NCBI GenBank assembly: GCA_017860615.1 | Contig: JAGDMU010000003.1 | Coordinates: forward strand, 51,143 to 115,142 | From: Pseudomonadota bacterium | GTDB lineage: Bacteria > Campylobacterota > Campylobacteria > Campylobacterales > Sulfurospirillaceae | DNA: 64,000 bases | Direction of reading: 5' to 3' | Shown: positions 43,530 to 51,913 of the stretch, one piece after another | Position numbering within the stretch: the stretch's first letter is position 1 | How the letters are laid out: each line of letters begins with the position of its first letter | Position numbers and translations under genes: made by a program | The notes under the pieces: model-generated | Database searches by the model: none | The model's input: only the letters and a program-made list of their open reading frames with translations | What the model was told of the DNA's origin: nothing

Positions 43530-43551
43530 AAGGGCAGAGTTTTCTGCCCTT
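43530..43551 (+). terminator. Hairpin between aapJ and aapQ
   Basis: AAGGGCAG and CTGCCCTT form a perfect 8-bp stem with loop AGTTTT in the aapJ-aapQ gap. No T-run follows, so it is more likely an RNA-stabilising or partial-termination element that favours the binding protein, as in other ABC operons. Confidence 0.6.
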
Positions 43552-43576
43552 AATCTTAAAGCATAAAGGAACACGT

Positions 43577-44731
43577 ATGTTAGCACTTTTGAGAAATCAA
43601 AAGATCAGGGGAATTATTTTCCAATTATTAACCGTTATTGGCTTGGTTGCTTTTTTGTGGTATATTGGTGCCAATACTGTTGCCAATATAGAACAAAGGG
43701 GCATTCAAACAGGCTTTGGCTTTTTGGATGGAACGGCTGGATTTGGCATCGATCAATCCCCTATTTCGTACACAGAAGAAAACACCCATGGACGTGTTTT
43801 CATTGTAGGACTTCTAAACACCATTATTATCGCTTTTGTTGGCATTATCTGTGCAACCATTGTTGGTCTTATTATCGGTATTTTAAGGCTTTCAAGTAAC
43901 TGGCTCATTGCAAAGCTTGCAAAGGCTTATATCGATTTTTTTAGAAATATACCGTTATTACTGCAAATACTTTTTTGGTATAACGTGGTACTTCGTGCCA
44001 TGCCAAATCCAAAACAGAGTTTTAACTTTTTTGATACTATTTTTATCAATAACAGAGGTCTGTACTTTCCTCTCCCTGAATACAATACAACGTTTTTTAT
44101 GATACTGGCAAGTCTTTTCTGCGCTCTAATCGCTTCTTTTGCACTCAATACATGGGCAAACAGACGTAAGATTGCTACAGGACAAGATTTTATTGTGTTC
44201 CCATTTGCAATAGGTATGTTTATCCTGTTTCCAATACTTGCTTATTTTCTAGGTGGAGCACACCTTAACTTTAGTTTTCCAGAGCTCGCGGGATTTAACT
44301 TTAAAGGTGGCAAAACACTTTCGCCTGAATTTTTAGCGCTTACGTTTGCATTGACCATCTATACCGCAACGTTCATTGCTGAAGCGGTTCGCTCAGGCAT
44401 TGAAGCCGTCAGTCATGGTCAAAAAGAAGCTGCTGTTTCCATGGGTTTTAGTCCGTATCAATCTTTAAAGTTGGTTGTTTTACCCCAAGCCATTCGTATT
44501 GCTATCCCTCCGATTATTAACCAATATCTTAACCTTATCAAAAACTCTTCTTTGGCAACGGCGGTTGGTTATCCCGAGATTGTAACTGTCTTTGCAGGAA
44601 CATCTCTGAATCAAGTCGGTCAAGCAATTGAGATTATTTCGATGACAATGCTCGTTTATCTCATCATCAGTTTAGTCGTATCGGCTTTACTCAACTGGTT
44701 TAACCATAAAATGAAGATTCAGGAGCGTTAA
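43577..44731 (+). CDS. aapQ: General L-amino acid ABC transporter permease
   Basis: Inner-membrane permease of the polar amino acid (HAAT) family. The 384-residue protein shows the AapQ pattern of an N-terminal helix, a long periplasmic insert (GFGIDQSPISYTEENTHGR) and the conserved permease stretches ALRIAYIDFFRNIPLLLQILFWYNVV-like and the EAA loop EAVRSGIEAVSHGQKEAAVSMGFSPYQSLKLVVLPQAIR. It ends 1 base before aapM. The two permeases would form a heterodimer. Confidence 0.94.
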   Translation: MLALLRNQKIRGIIFQLLTVIGLVAFLWYIGANTVANIEQRGIQTGFGFLDGTAGFGIDQSPISYTEENTHGRVFIVGLLNTIIIAFVGIICATIVGLIIGILRLSSNWLIAKLAKAYIDFFRNIPLLLQILFWYNVVLRAMPNPKQSFNFFDTIFINNRGLYFPLPEYNTTFFMILASLFCALIASFALNTWANRRKIATGQDFIVFPFAIGMFILFPILAYFLGGAHLNFSFPELAGFNFKGGKTLSPEFLALTFALTIYTATFIAEAVRSGIEAVSHGQKEAAVSMGFSPYQSLKLVVLPQAIRIAIPPIINQYLNLIKNSSLATAVGYPEIVTVFAGTSLNQVGQAIEIISMTMLVYLIISLVVSALLNWFNHKMKIQER

Positions 44732-44732
44732 G

Positions 44733-45818
44733 ATGGCAATTTATGAAAAAAAACAAGAACGAAAAGCTCCTTCAAGTACAAAAGGCGTTACTTTTTGGAT
44801 TAGAGAAAATCTTTTTTCTACACCGTTAAATGTTGCTTTAACACTGCTTGGTGTAATGATTCTTTTTTGGATTGTTCCTCCTTTTGTCAAGTGGGCATAC
44901 ATCAATGCTAACTTTGCTGGAACGACACGGGAAGATTGTGTGAGTGGTGGAGCATGTTGGGTTTTTATACGTATGAAGATCGATATGTTTATGTATGGAT
45001 TTTACCCATCCGAGCTTAGATGGAGGGTTAACAGCGTTTATGGACTCTTTTTTGTACTGATTGCAGCATTTAAATACCTCAAAAGCCCATTGGTTAAGAT
45101 CGCTTTAGCGCATGTCTATTTTATTGTTGGCTTTTTCTTAGTTCATGGTGGCTTTTTTGGAATGGAAGCGGTACCTACCGATAAATGGGGCGGTTTGATG
45201 CTCACCATTATGGTGGCCGCTGTTGGCATTGTCGCAGCGTTCCCAATCGGTGTTCTCTTAGCTCTTGGTCGTGCTTCACATTTGCCGATTATCAAAAGTA
45301 TTAGTGTCACGTACATTGAGTTTATCAGAGGTGTACCTCTGATTACGATTCTTTTTATGTCATCCATTATTTTGCCACTCTTCTTTCCTGAGGGCATGAG
45401 TTTTGATAAACTGCTTCGCGCACTCATTGGTATTGCGATGTTCGAAGCCGCTTACATTGCTGAAAATATTCGTGGCGGACTTCAGTCTATTCCAAAAGGC
45501 CAATATGAAGCTGCCGATGCCATCGGGCTTTCGTACTGGCAAAAAATGTTTTTGGTCATTCTCCCACAAGCCCTAAAAGTGGCTATTCCTAACCTAGTAG
45601 GTGTTTCGATTGCCCTCTTCCAAGATACCACTCTGGTACTTATCATTGGCCTCTTTGATCTGCTTGCGATGGTACGTTTGAGTGCCGCAGATTCGTATTG
45701 GTTGGGTTATGAGACAGAAGGTTATGTGTTTGTTACTTTTATCTTTTGGTTCTTTTGTTACTCAATGTCTAACTTTAGCCAAAAGCTTGAAAAACGATTT
45801 AATACCAATTTGAGATAG
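44733..45818 (+). CDS. aapM: General L-amino acid ABC transporter permease
   Basis: Second permease of the importer, 361 residues. An N-terminal cytoplasmic tail rich in Lys/Glu precedes the first helix. The family motifs YIEFIRGVPLITILFMSSIILPLFFPEG and EAAYIAENIRGGLQSIPKGQYEAADAIGLSYWQKMFLVILPQALK (EAA loop contacting the ATPase) are clear. The start lies 1 base after the aapQ stop and the ATPase gene follows after 8 bases. Confidence 0.94.
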   Translation: MAIYEKKQERKAPSSTKGVTFWIRENLFSTPLNVALTLLGVMILFWIVPPFVKWAYINANFAGTTREDCVSGGACWVFIRMKIDMFMYGFYPSELRWRVNSVYGLFFVLIAAFKYLKSPLVKIALAHVYFIVGFFLVHGGFFGMEAVPTDKWGGLMLTIMVAAVGIVAAFPIGVLLALGRASHLPIIKSISVTYIEFIRGVPLITILFMSSIILPLFFPEGMSFDKLLRALIGIAMFEAAYIAENIRGGLQSIPKGQYEAADAIGLSYWQKMFLVILPQALKVAIPNLVGVSIALFQDTTLVLIIGLFDLLAMVRLSAADSYWLGYETEGYVFVTFIFWFFCYSMSNFSQKLEKRFNTNLR

Positions 45819-45826
45819 GATAGAAG

Positions 45827-46573
45827 ATGAAAGATAGAAAAGAGATCATAGAAATTAAAAACTTAAACAAATGGTACGGTGATTTCCACGTCTTAAAAGA
45901 CATCAACCTTACGATCAATAAAGGTGAAATCATCGTTGTCTGTGGACCATCAGGTTCGGGTAAATCAACACTTATTCGTTGTATCAACTATCTTGAGCAA
46001 TTTCAAGAAGGACAGATTATTGTTGATGGCATTGAGCTTGTGAACGACGTTAAAAAGATTAAAGCGATTCGTGAAGAAGTGGCAATGGTATTTCAACACT
46101 TTAACCTCTTCCCACACTTAACGATTCTAGATAACCTTACTTTAGCACCTGTTTGGGTTCGAAAAATGCCACGCAAAGAGGCTGAAGCGATGGCTATGAA
46201 GTATTTGGAACGCGTTGGCATCGCCAATCAAGCACACAAATACCCCAACCAGCTTTCAGGCGGACAACAACAACGTGTAGCCATTGCACGTAGTTTGTGT
46301 AAAAACCCTAAAATTATGCTCTTTGACGAGCCAACTTCCGCACTTGATCCTGAAATGGTTGCCGAAGTTTTGGATGTTATGATAGAATTAGCACGCGAAG
46401 ATAAAACGATGGTGTGTGTTACCCACGAAATGGGCTTTGCAAAAAAGGTAGCCGATAGGATTATCTTTATGGATGCAGGCCAAATTGTTGAAGAAAACAC
46501 ACCTGAAGAGTTTTTCCAAAACCCTGAGTCTGATCGACTTAAACTCTTTTTGGAGCAAATCTTATCGCACTGA
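45827..46573 (+). CDS. aapP: General L-amino acid ABC transporter ATPase
   Basis: ATPase of the importer, 248 residues and typical of the HAAT family. It has [21 protein letters not shown], Walker [16 protein letters not shown]-loop [12 protein letters not shown], signature [13 protein letters not shown], Walker [16 protein letters not shown] and switch His CVTHEMGFA. It is the last transporter gene; the small membrane-protein gene after it may belong to the same transcript. Confidence 0.95.
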   Translation: MKDRKEIIEIKNLNKWYGDFHVLKDINLTINKGEIIVVCGPSGSGKSTLIRCINYLEQFQEGQIIVDGIELVNDVKKIKAIREEVAMVFQHFNLFPHLTILDNLTLAPVWVRKMPRKEAEAMAMKYLERVGIANQAHKYPNQLSGGQQQRVAIARSLCKNPKIMLFDEPTSALDPEMVAEVLDVMIELAREDKTMVCVTHEMGFAKKVADRIIFMDAGQIVEENTPEEFFQNPESDRLKLFLEQILSH

Positions 46574-46598
46574 TTTTGTTTTAATGTAAGGATAAGAA

Positions 46599-47048
46599 AT
46601 GGAGCAATTGATTCCTGTTTTGATGATCGTAGCGATGGTAGCTTTTGTACTGATAAAACAGATAGGTAGAATTACGAGCAAACTTGATACCTTTGCAGAT
46701 GCAGGTTCATACGAACGCTATGCCAAGTTTTCAGCTATCATCCAAGAGCATGTACGCGAAATCAAACAGAGCCTTGATAGTTCAAAAACGCCAAATGAGC
46801 GCCCTTTTAAACTGATTGAAGGTAAAAATGAAGAAGAGGCTCTTGAGCTTCTTTCTAATTTTATTCGTAAATTGGTCTTTTTTGAAACCATGATGGCTAA
46901 GAAGAAGAGTGCAAAAGAGATTGAAGCTGATCTTTTTGAGCTTTTAAGTCATTTGGATAGTTTTCTCAAAGAGTACTGTGTAGAGGGAGAATCTCTCTCC
47001 GATGCCCTTCGAGAGACTCTTTTGGAAGCATACGAACAACTCGACTAA
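46599..47048 (+). CDS. Conserved membrane-anchored helical protein, 149 aa
   Basis: Not recognised. One N-terminal membrane helix (LIPVLMIVAMVAFVLIKQI, residues 3-21) is followed by a hydrophilic, acidic all-helical region (FAELLSHLDSF-like amphipathic segments). AAGGA precedes ATG 46599, 25 bases after aapP, and a bidirectional terminator closes the unit. It may simply share the aap transcript; no link with transport can be shown. Confidence 0.7.
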   Translation: MEQLIPVLMIVAMVAFVLIKQIGRITSKLDTFADAGSYERYAKFSAIIQEHVREIKQSLDSSKTPNERPFKLIEGKNEEEALELLSNFIRKLVFFETMMAKKKSAKEIEADLFELLSHLDSFLKEYCVEGESLSDALRETLLEAYEQLD

Positions 47049-47049
47049 A

Positions 47050-47073
47050 AAAGTGAGGTTTAAACCTCACTTT
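47050..47073. terminator. Bidirectional palindromic terminator
   Basis: AAAGTGAGGTTTAAACCTCACTTT is a perfect 24-base palindrome between convergent genes, with A- and T-tracts on both sides (AAAAAA before, TTTCTTCTTTT after). It can terminate the aap unit on the plus strand and ilvA on the minus strand. Confidence 0.8.
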
Positions 47074-47079
47074 CTTCTT

Positions 47080-48291
47080 TTAGACTTCTTCTTTAAATGG
47101 ATATCCCGCTTCTTTTAAAAGTTCACGAATTGCTTGTTGATGTTCTGCACCTTTGGTTTCAAGCATAATGGTAATTTGTGCATCACCATATGAGAGCTTC
47201 GTTGAAAAACGATCATAGTCGATTTGAATGATGTTAGCATTGGCATTTTTAAACAGGTCTGTCAGACGCATCAGTGAGCCTGGTTTATCGATAAGTGTGA
47301 TGACCAACTTCATTTTACGATGTGATTTAATCAAACCTTTCTCAATGATAATAGAAAGCATTTGTACATCGATGTTTCCACCGCTTAAAACGGCTCCTAT
47401 TTTCATATTTTTATCGTAGGCAAATTTTTGGTGCATAATGGCCGCAACACTAGCAGCGCCACCACCTTCAACAACCAGCTTTTGACGCTCAAGTAAAAAT
47501 AAAATAGCCGCTGCTATCTCTTCATCATCCACCGTTACCACTTCATCCACACATTCTAAAATATGCTTTAAATTTGACTCACTAACATCGCGTACCGCAA
47601 TACCATCAGCGATGGTACGCACACTTTTAGAATTGATCGCTTTTTTAGCATAAAAAGACTCATACATTGCAGGAGCGCCTGCGGCATTAACACCAATCAC
47701 TTTAATCTTTGGGTCAATTTGCTTAATGGCAGAAGCCATACCGCTAATAAGCCCTCCTCCACCGATGGGAACAACGATAATATCAAGATCATTGATCTCG
47801 TCAATCATCTCTAGTGCAACAGTGCCTTGTCCTGCAATGACAATGTCATCTTCAAAAGGGTGAATAAACGTCAAACCATGTTCGTTGGCGTACGTTAAAG
47901 CATACGCATACGCTTCATCGTAATTATCGCCATGTAAAATAACTTCAGCACCTAAAGCCTTCGTTCCCGTGACTTTTAAAAGCGGTGTTGCTTCAGGCAT
48001 CACAATCGTTGCAGAAATGTCAAAACTACGCGCAGAGTAGGCAACGCCTTGTGCATGGTTTCCCGCACTCGCTGCAATAACGCCTTTTTTACGTTCTTCT
48101 TTGGTTAAAGAGGCGATTTTGTTGTAAGCACCTCTGAGTTTATACGCTCCTGTGATTTGAAGATTCTCTTTTTTTAAATAGACTTGAGCGCCTACTTCCT
48201 CACTTAAATGTGGAGCAAGGGCACAAGGGGTTTTAGTGACAACGTTTCCGAGTTGTCGTTTTGCTTTTACGATTTCACTTAATGCTATCAT
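47080..48291 (-). CDS. ilvA: Threonine ammonia-lyase with ACT domain
   Basis: PLP enzyme converting threonine to 2-oxobutyrate for isoleucine synthesis. The 403-residue protein has the PLP-lysine motif ENLQITGAYKLRGAYNKI, ASAGNHAQGVAYSA, the phosphate-binding VPIGGGGLISGMAS and a C-terminal ACT domain (KLVITLIDKPGSLMRLTDLFKNANANIIQI). It is the short single-ACT form. Its start shares a base with the CoA-binding gene upstream. It is separate from the ilvB-ilvH operon 31 kb away. Confidence 0.94.
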   Translation of the reverse strand: MIALSEIVKAKRQLGNVVTKTPCALAPHLSEEVGAQVYLKKENLQITGAYKLRGAYNKIASLTKEERKKGVIAASAGNHAQGVAYSARSFDISATIVMPEATPLLKVTGTKALGAEVILHGDNYDEAYAYALTYANEHGLTFIHPFEDDIVIAGQGTVALEMIDEINDLDIIVVPIGGGGLISGMASAIKQIDPKIKVIGVNAAGAPAMYESFYAKKAINSKSVRTIADGIAVRDVSESNLKHILECVDEVVTVDDEEIAAAILFLLERQKLVVEGGGAASVAAIMHQKFAYDKNMKIGAVLSGGNIDVQMLSIIIEKGLIKSHRKMKLVITLIDKPGSLMRLTDLFKNANANIIQIDYDRFSTKLSYGDAQITIMLETKGAEHQQAIRELLKEAGYPFKEEV

Positions 48292-48725
48292 TATTTCATT
48301 AACCTTTCATATTCTACTTTGGTGCATCGATTCTGTACGGCTATTATGCCGTGTTCTTGTGCTTTAGCACAGGCTTGATTATTGATGATGCCCAGTTGCA
48401 ACCAAAAGACTTTTACGTCACCTTTTTTTAAAACGTCTTCGATCAAACTGTCCGCAATTTCAGGCTTACGAAACATATCTACCATATCCACTTTCTCAGG
48501 GATATCTAAAAGACTACGGTAAACTTTTTCACCTAAAATCATCTCTTCTTTCGGATAGATCGGATAGATTTTAAACCCATGTTCTTGCAAGTAACATGCC
48601 ACTTTATGGCTATCTTTGGTTGGATCAGGAGATAGTCCAATAATGGCAATGCTCTTACACATCGAAAAAATGTCTTTCATGCCTGCATCACCAGGCATGC
48701 TAATGTTTGAAATGTCGCATTCCAT
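48291..48725 (-). CDS. CoA-binding domain protein (YccU-like)
   Basis: A 144-residue Rossmann-fold CoA-binding protein. SIAIIGLSPDPTKDSHKVACYLQEHGFKIYPIYPKEEMILGEKVYRSLLDIPEKVDMVDMFR is the typical family sequence, ending with VQNRCTKVEYERL. It is related to the CoA-binding domain of succinyl-CoA synthetase but lacks catalytic domains. Its role is unknown. It is probably co-transcribed with ilvA (1-base overlap). Confidence 0.85.
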   Translation of the reverse strand: MECDISNISMPGDAGMKDIFSMCKSIAIIGLSPDPTKDSHKVACYLQEHGFKIYPIYPKEEMILGEKVYRSLLDIPEKVDMVDMFRKPEIADSLIEDVLKKGDVKVFWLQLGIINNQACAKAQEHGIIAVQNRCTKVEYERLMK

Positions 48726-48778
48726 TATTGCTCCTTAAAATAAATTAAGCTAGAAGTTTAGCACTTCGTAGCTTTTGC

Positions 48779-48833
48779 CTCGATTATCCATGGCTTTTAT
48801 CATGTGAATTTGTTATAATCGAGAGGTTTACAT
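48779..48833. promoter_or_regulatory. Promoter of the third chemoreceptor flanked by a 9-bp inverted repeat
   Basis: TGTTATAAT (48821-48829) is an extended -10 element. It overlaps the right half of a perfect inverted repeat CTCGATTAT (48779-48787) / ATAATCGAG (48825-48833) with a 37-base spacer, so a regulator bound to both halves could cover the -35 and -10 region. AAGGAGG follows just before ATG 48849. Confidence 0.5.
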
Positions 48834-48848
48834 ACATAAGGAGGGTTA

Positions 48849-50030
48849 ATGTTTCTTAATCAGATTAAGATTAAAACCAAGGGCTGGTTTTTAGCTATTG
48901 GAGTTTTGTGTGGGTTTATGGCAAATATTATCTTGGTCTCTTTTCTCATCACAGGAACGGAGCGATTGGTTTTAATTGTAGGGTCCATATGCGGTATGAT
49001 ATTTTTCTTTGTATTTACACGTGTCATGATCGTGAGTATGACAAACTCTATCGATGCCCTATTTGGCATTACACTTGATCTTGCAAAAGGGAGCGGAGAT
49101 CTTACGAAGCGTATTGTCATCAATTCAAAAGATGAGATTGCTGATTTATCCGAAAATATCAATCAATTCATCGCAAAAATCCATACAACTGTGGAAACAT
49201 CAACCAAAACTTCATCACAAAGCGCTGAGATGGCGCATCAGTTTTCAACGATTTCCAATGATGTCGACAAACGTATGGCAGAAGAGCGCGATTTTGTCAA
49301 AAAAACAAAAGATTTAGGCGACACCATGAAGCTCACGCTGGAGCAAAATACACTCAATGCAACGCAAACCAGCCAAAATATTTTAAATGCTTCCCAAACA
49401 CTGAACACAACGGCAAGTGAGATAAAAACGCTGGTTAACAATATTCAACAAGCCTCAGAAGTAGAATCACACACCTCAGAACGTCTCCAGCAACTCAGTA
49501 ACGATGCGAACCAAGTCAAAAATGTACTTACTGTCATCTCTGATATTGCCGATCAAACCAATTTACTTGCACTCAATGCCGCGATTGAAGCGGCGCGTGC
49601 GGGTGAGCATGGGCGTGGATTTGCCGTGGTTGCCGATGAAGTGCGAAATCTTGCGGAGCGAACACAACGAAGTTTGACAGAAATCAATGCAACGATTAAT
49701 GTGATTGTTCAAAACATCATGGATGCCAGTGAACAGATGAGTAAAAACTATAAATTTATTGAGCAAATGGCACACAACTCTGAAGAAGTCGAGATGAAGA
49801 TCAGCAATACCGAAGCCATCATTAAAGAAGCTTCAGATGCCTCTTTAATCGCTTCCACCGTTTCTCAAAAACTCTCAAATGACACCACAACAATTATCAA
49901 AAATATCGGTGAAATTTACGAGTCATCTCTTCAAAACAGTGATGATGTCAAAAACCTTAACACCTCTTCTCAGAAACTTTTAGGACTTTCTGAAACGTTA
50001 GCATCAAAGTTAGCACTCTTTAAAATCTAA
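48849..50030 (+). CDS. Methyl-accepting chemotaxis protein without periplasmic sensor
   Basis: A 393-residue receptor with two membrane helices (about 12-35 and 40-60) joined by only a few residues (TGTERL), so there is no periplasmic ligand domain. A HAMP domain (about 60-112) and the signalling hairpin with tip [39 protein letters not shown] follow. Such receptors usually sense membrane or cytoplasmic state, or work with partner proteins. It has a strong AAGGAGG ribosome-binding site and its own promoter. Its stop codon lies inside a terminator shared with trmA. Confidence 0.9.
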   Translation: MFLNQIKIKTKGWFLAIGVLCGFMANIILVSFLITGTERLVLIVGSICGMIFFFVFTRVMIVSMTNSIDALFGITLDLAKGSGDLTKRIVINSKDEIADLSENINQFIAKIHTTVETSTKTSSQSAEMAHQFSTISNDVDKRMAEERDFVKKTKDLGDTMKLTLEQNTLNATQTSQNILNASQTLNTTASEIKTLVNNIQQASEVESHTSERLQQLSNDANQVKNVLTVISDIADQTNLLALNAAIEAARAGEHGRGFAVVADEVRNLAERTQRSLTEINATINVIVQNIMDASEQMSKNYKFIEQMAHNSEEVEMKISNTEAIIKEASDASLIASTVSQKLSNDTTTIIKNIGEIYESSLQNSDDVKNLNTSSQKLLGLSETLASKLALFKI

Positions 50031-50048
50031 CCCTTTTTGAGGGTTAGA
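50026..50048. terminator. Bidirectional terminator containing both stop codons
   Basis: TCTAACCCT and AGGGTTAGA form a 9-bp stem with a 5-base loop. The plus-strand stop of the chemoreceptor (50028-50030) and the minus-strand stop of trmA (50044-50046) are the symmetric TAA/TTA triplets in the two arms, so the genes are only 13 bases apart. Confidence 0.65.
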
Positions 50049-51147
50049 GACGTTTTAAAATCACGCCAGATTCCAAATGCTCAGTGTTCGGGAATTGATC
50101 GAACAGCGCAAAATGGGAGATGGCGTACTTATTCGTTAACACTTCAAGATCACGTTTAAGCGTTTCAGGGTTGCATGAAATGTAGATGATGTTCTCAAAC
50201 TGAGAGATAAACTCCAAACTTGCTTCATCCATACCTGAACGAGGTGGGTCAACAAAGACATGGCTAAAGCGGTAATCTTCGAGATTAATGCCCTTTAAAC
50301 GGTTGTATTCACGTTCTTTTTTAAGTGCAGAAGTAAGTTCCTCGGCACTCATGCGTACAAAGGCTATGTTATGCGTGTCATTGAGCTCACAGTTTTGAAG
50401 TGCCGATGCAATGGATGTTTTAGAAATTTCGGTGGCTAAAACTTTTTTAAATTTCTGTGCCATCGGAATGGTGAAATTGCCATAACCGCAGTAAAGCTCC
50501 AACAAATCCTCACAGTTTTCAAGATGGCTTAATACCCAGCTAATCATCTTCTGATTCATAGCACGGTTAGGTTGCGAAAAGCCGCCTTCGATGATATGGT
50601 AACGATACATTTTACCCGCAATATCAAAATGATCTTCCACAAAATCTTGACTAAGGACGCGTTTCATGCCACGGCTTCGACCAATGATAAAAATACCAAA
50701 CGCTTTTTCAAGTTCTTTCGCTTCATTATCCCATACTTCATTTAAAGGCTTGTGATAAATAAGTGTGACTAAAAGATGCTCTGAAGAAGCGAGAAATTCA
50801 ATCGCAAAAATCTTTTCACGAAGTATAAGAGAGCTTTCGATCTGTTTCAAAAGCTTTGGCATCAGCGTGTAAATTTTCATCTCGACTTTAGGACAGCCCT
50901 CAATGCAAACAGCGCCTTTTTTATCCACAGCACCCATAGCATAACTGATCGTATCGCCCTCTTTCCAGATACGAAATTCAGAACGTCCTCGGTAGTGTTC
51001 AGAAGCCGACTCAAAGAAATCGAAATGTTTGACATTGAAAGGTTCAAACAAAGCATACATATGAGCCTTTTTATGGACACACTGCGCATTATAGTCCAAT
51101 GTATAAAGCGTACAGCTACCGCATTTTCCAAAATAAGAACACTCCAT
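50044..51147 (-). CDS. trmA: tRNA (uracil-54-C5)-methyltransferase TrmA
   Basis: SAM-dependent enzyme making the universal 5-methyluridine (ribothymidine) at position 54 of tRNA. The 367-residue protein shows EGGFSQPNRAMNQKMISWV, the SAM motif LLELYCGYGNFTIPMA, VDPPRSGMDE and the catalytic cysteine in IYISCNPETLKRDL. An N-terminal CSYFGKCGSC cluster is unusual for short TrmA and may hold an Fe-S cluster as in RlmD/RumA; this is inference and leaves RlmD-like specificity as an alternative. The start is ATG 51147. Confidence 0.87.
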   Translation of the reverse strand: MECSYFGKCGSCTLYTLDYNAQCVHKKAHMYALFEPFNVKHFDFFESASEHYRGRSEFRIWKEGDTISYAMGAVDKKGAVCIEGCPKVEMKIYTLMPKLLKQIESSLILREKIFAIEFLASSEHLLVTLIYHKPLNEVWDNEAKELEKAFGIFIIGRSRGMKRVLSQDFVEDHFDIAGKMYRYHIIEGGFSQPNRAMNQKMISWVLSHLENCEDLLELYCGYGNFTIPMAQKFKKVLATEISKTSIASALQNCELNDTHNIAFVRMSAEELTSALKKEREYNRLKGINLEDYRFSHVFVDPPRSGMDEASLEFISQFENIIYISCNPETLKRDLEVLTNKYAISHFALFDQFPNTEHLESGVILKRL

Positions 51148-51186
51148 CTCTTTCCTTATCTATTATTTTATGTAAAATTATATGTA

Positions 51187-51897
51187 TTATAAAACGAATG
51201 TCGAAAGTAGCCCAATTAAAGCACCAAAGAAACCACCCCAAACAACAAGCCAACCTAAATGCTCTTTGATGAAATTCTGTACAATCTCTTTGACCATCTG
51301 TGGTGTTAACTCATTTAAACGCGCATCGATCATCTGTTCTATGGTGATAAGCATATCATCTGTAAGTGATGAATTTTGTATACTTTGTGCTATTTTTTGT
51401 TGAAATACATTACTTTTGCTAATATCTAGGATAGAATCTTTCAATTTCTCACTAAACGGTGCGCGAAGCCCCTCTAATGCGCTAGCTCCTCCAAACATGC
51501 CAAGCATTCCACCAAAAGAGGACTCCATAACCGTCTTTGTCAGTGCGTCAAATGCAGGCGAAAAATCTACTTCTGCAATGATAGGCGTTAAATCAAGCTT
51601 TTTCTCTTCTTTTGCGAAAAAAGCGTTCAACTGATCTTTGGTAAAAAACTGTTCCATCATCAAGTTTTTGATAGAAGCTTTAAATGCTTCAAATTGAAGC
51701 TGAATCACACCACTACCATATAAAAACGGTACCTTTTCAAATAACATGTGAATCGCTATTTGATTGGTTACTGCCCCTGAAAAGGCAAAAAGACCTGTCA
51801 GTAAACTCCAGTGTGCATATGGCTCTGGAATGACAAACGATACACCAATCAGTCCAACACTGATGATATCTGTCCACCAACTTTTATCTATTTTCAT
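51187..51897 (-). CDS. DUF445 membrane protein
   Basis: A 236-residue member of the DUF445 (YheB/YjiN-like) family of unknown function. N-terminal membrane helices (IISVGLIGVSFVIPEPYAHWSLLTGLFAFSGAVTNQIAIHMLFEKVPFLYGSG) are followed by a long helical soluble part and a C-terminal helix (LGWLVVWGGFFGALIGLLSTFVL). ATTNQIAIHMLF-like and KVPFLYGSGVI segments mark the family. It lies between a radical SAM gene and trmA; no functional link is apparent. Confidence 0.82.
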   Translation of the reverse strand: MKIDKSWWTDIISVGLIGVSFVIPEPYAHWSLLTGLFAFSGAVTNQIAIHMLFEKVPFLYGSGVIQLQFEAFKASIKNLMMEQFFTKDQLNAFFAKEEKKLDLTPIIAEVDFSPAFDALTKTVMESSFGGMLGMFGGASALEGLRAPFSEKLKDSILDISKSNVFQQKIAQSIQNSSLTDDMLITIEQMIDARLNELTPQMVKEIVQNFIKEHLGWLVVWGGFFGALIGLLSTFVL

Positions 51898-51913
51898 TTT
51901 AACTCCTTATTAT

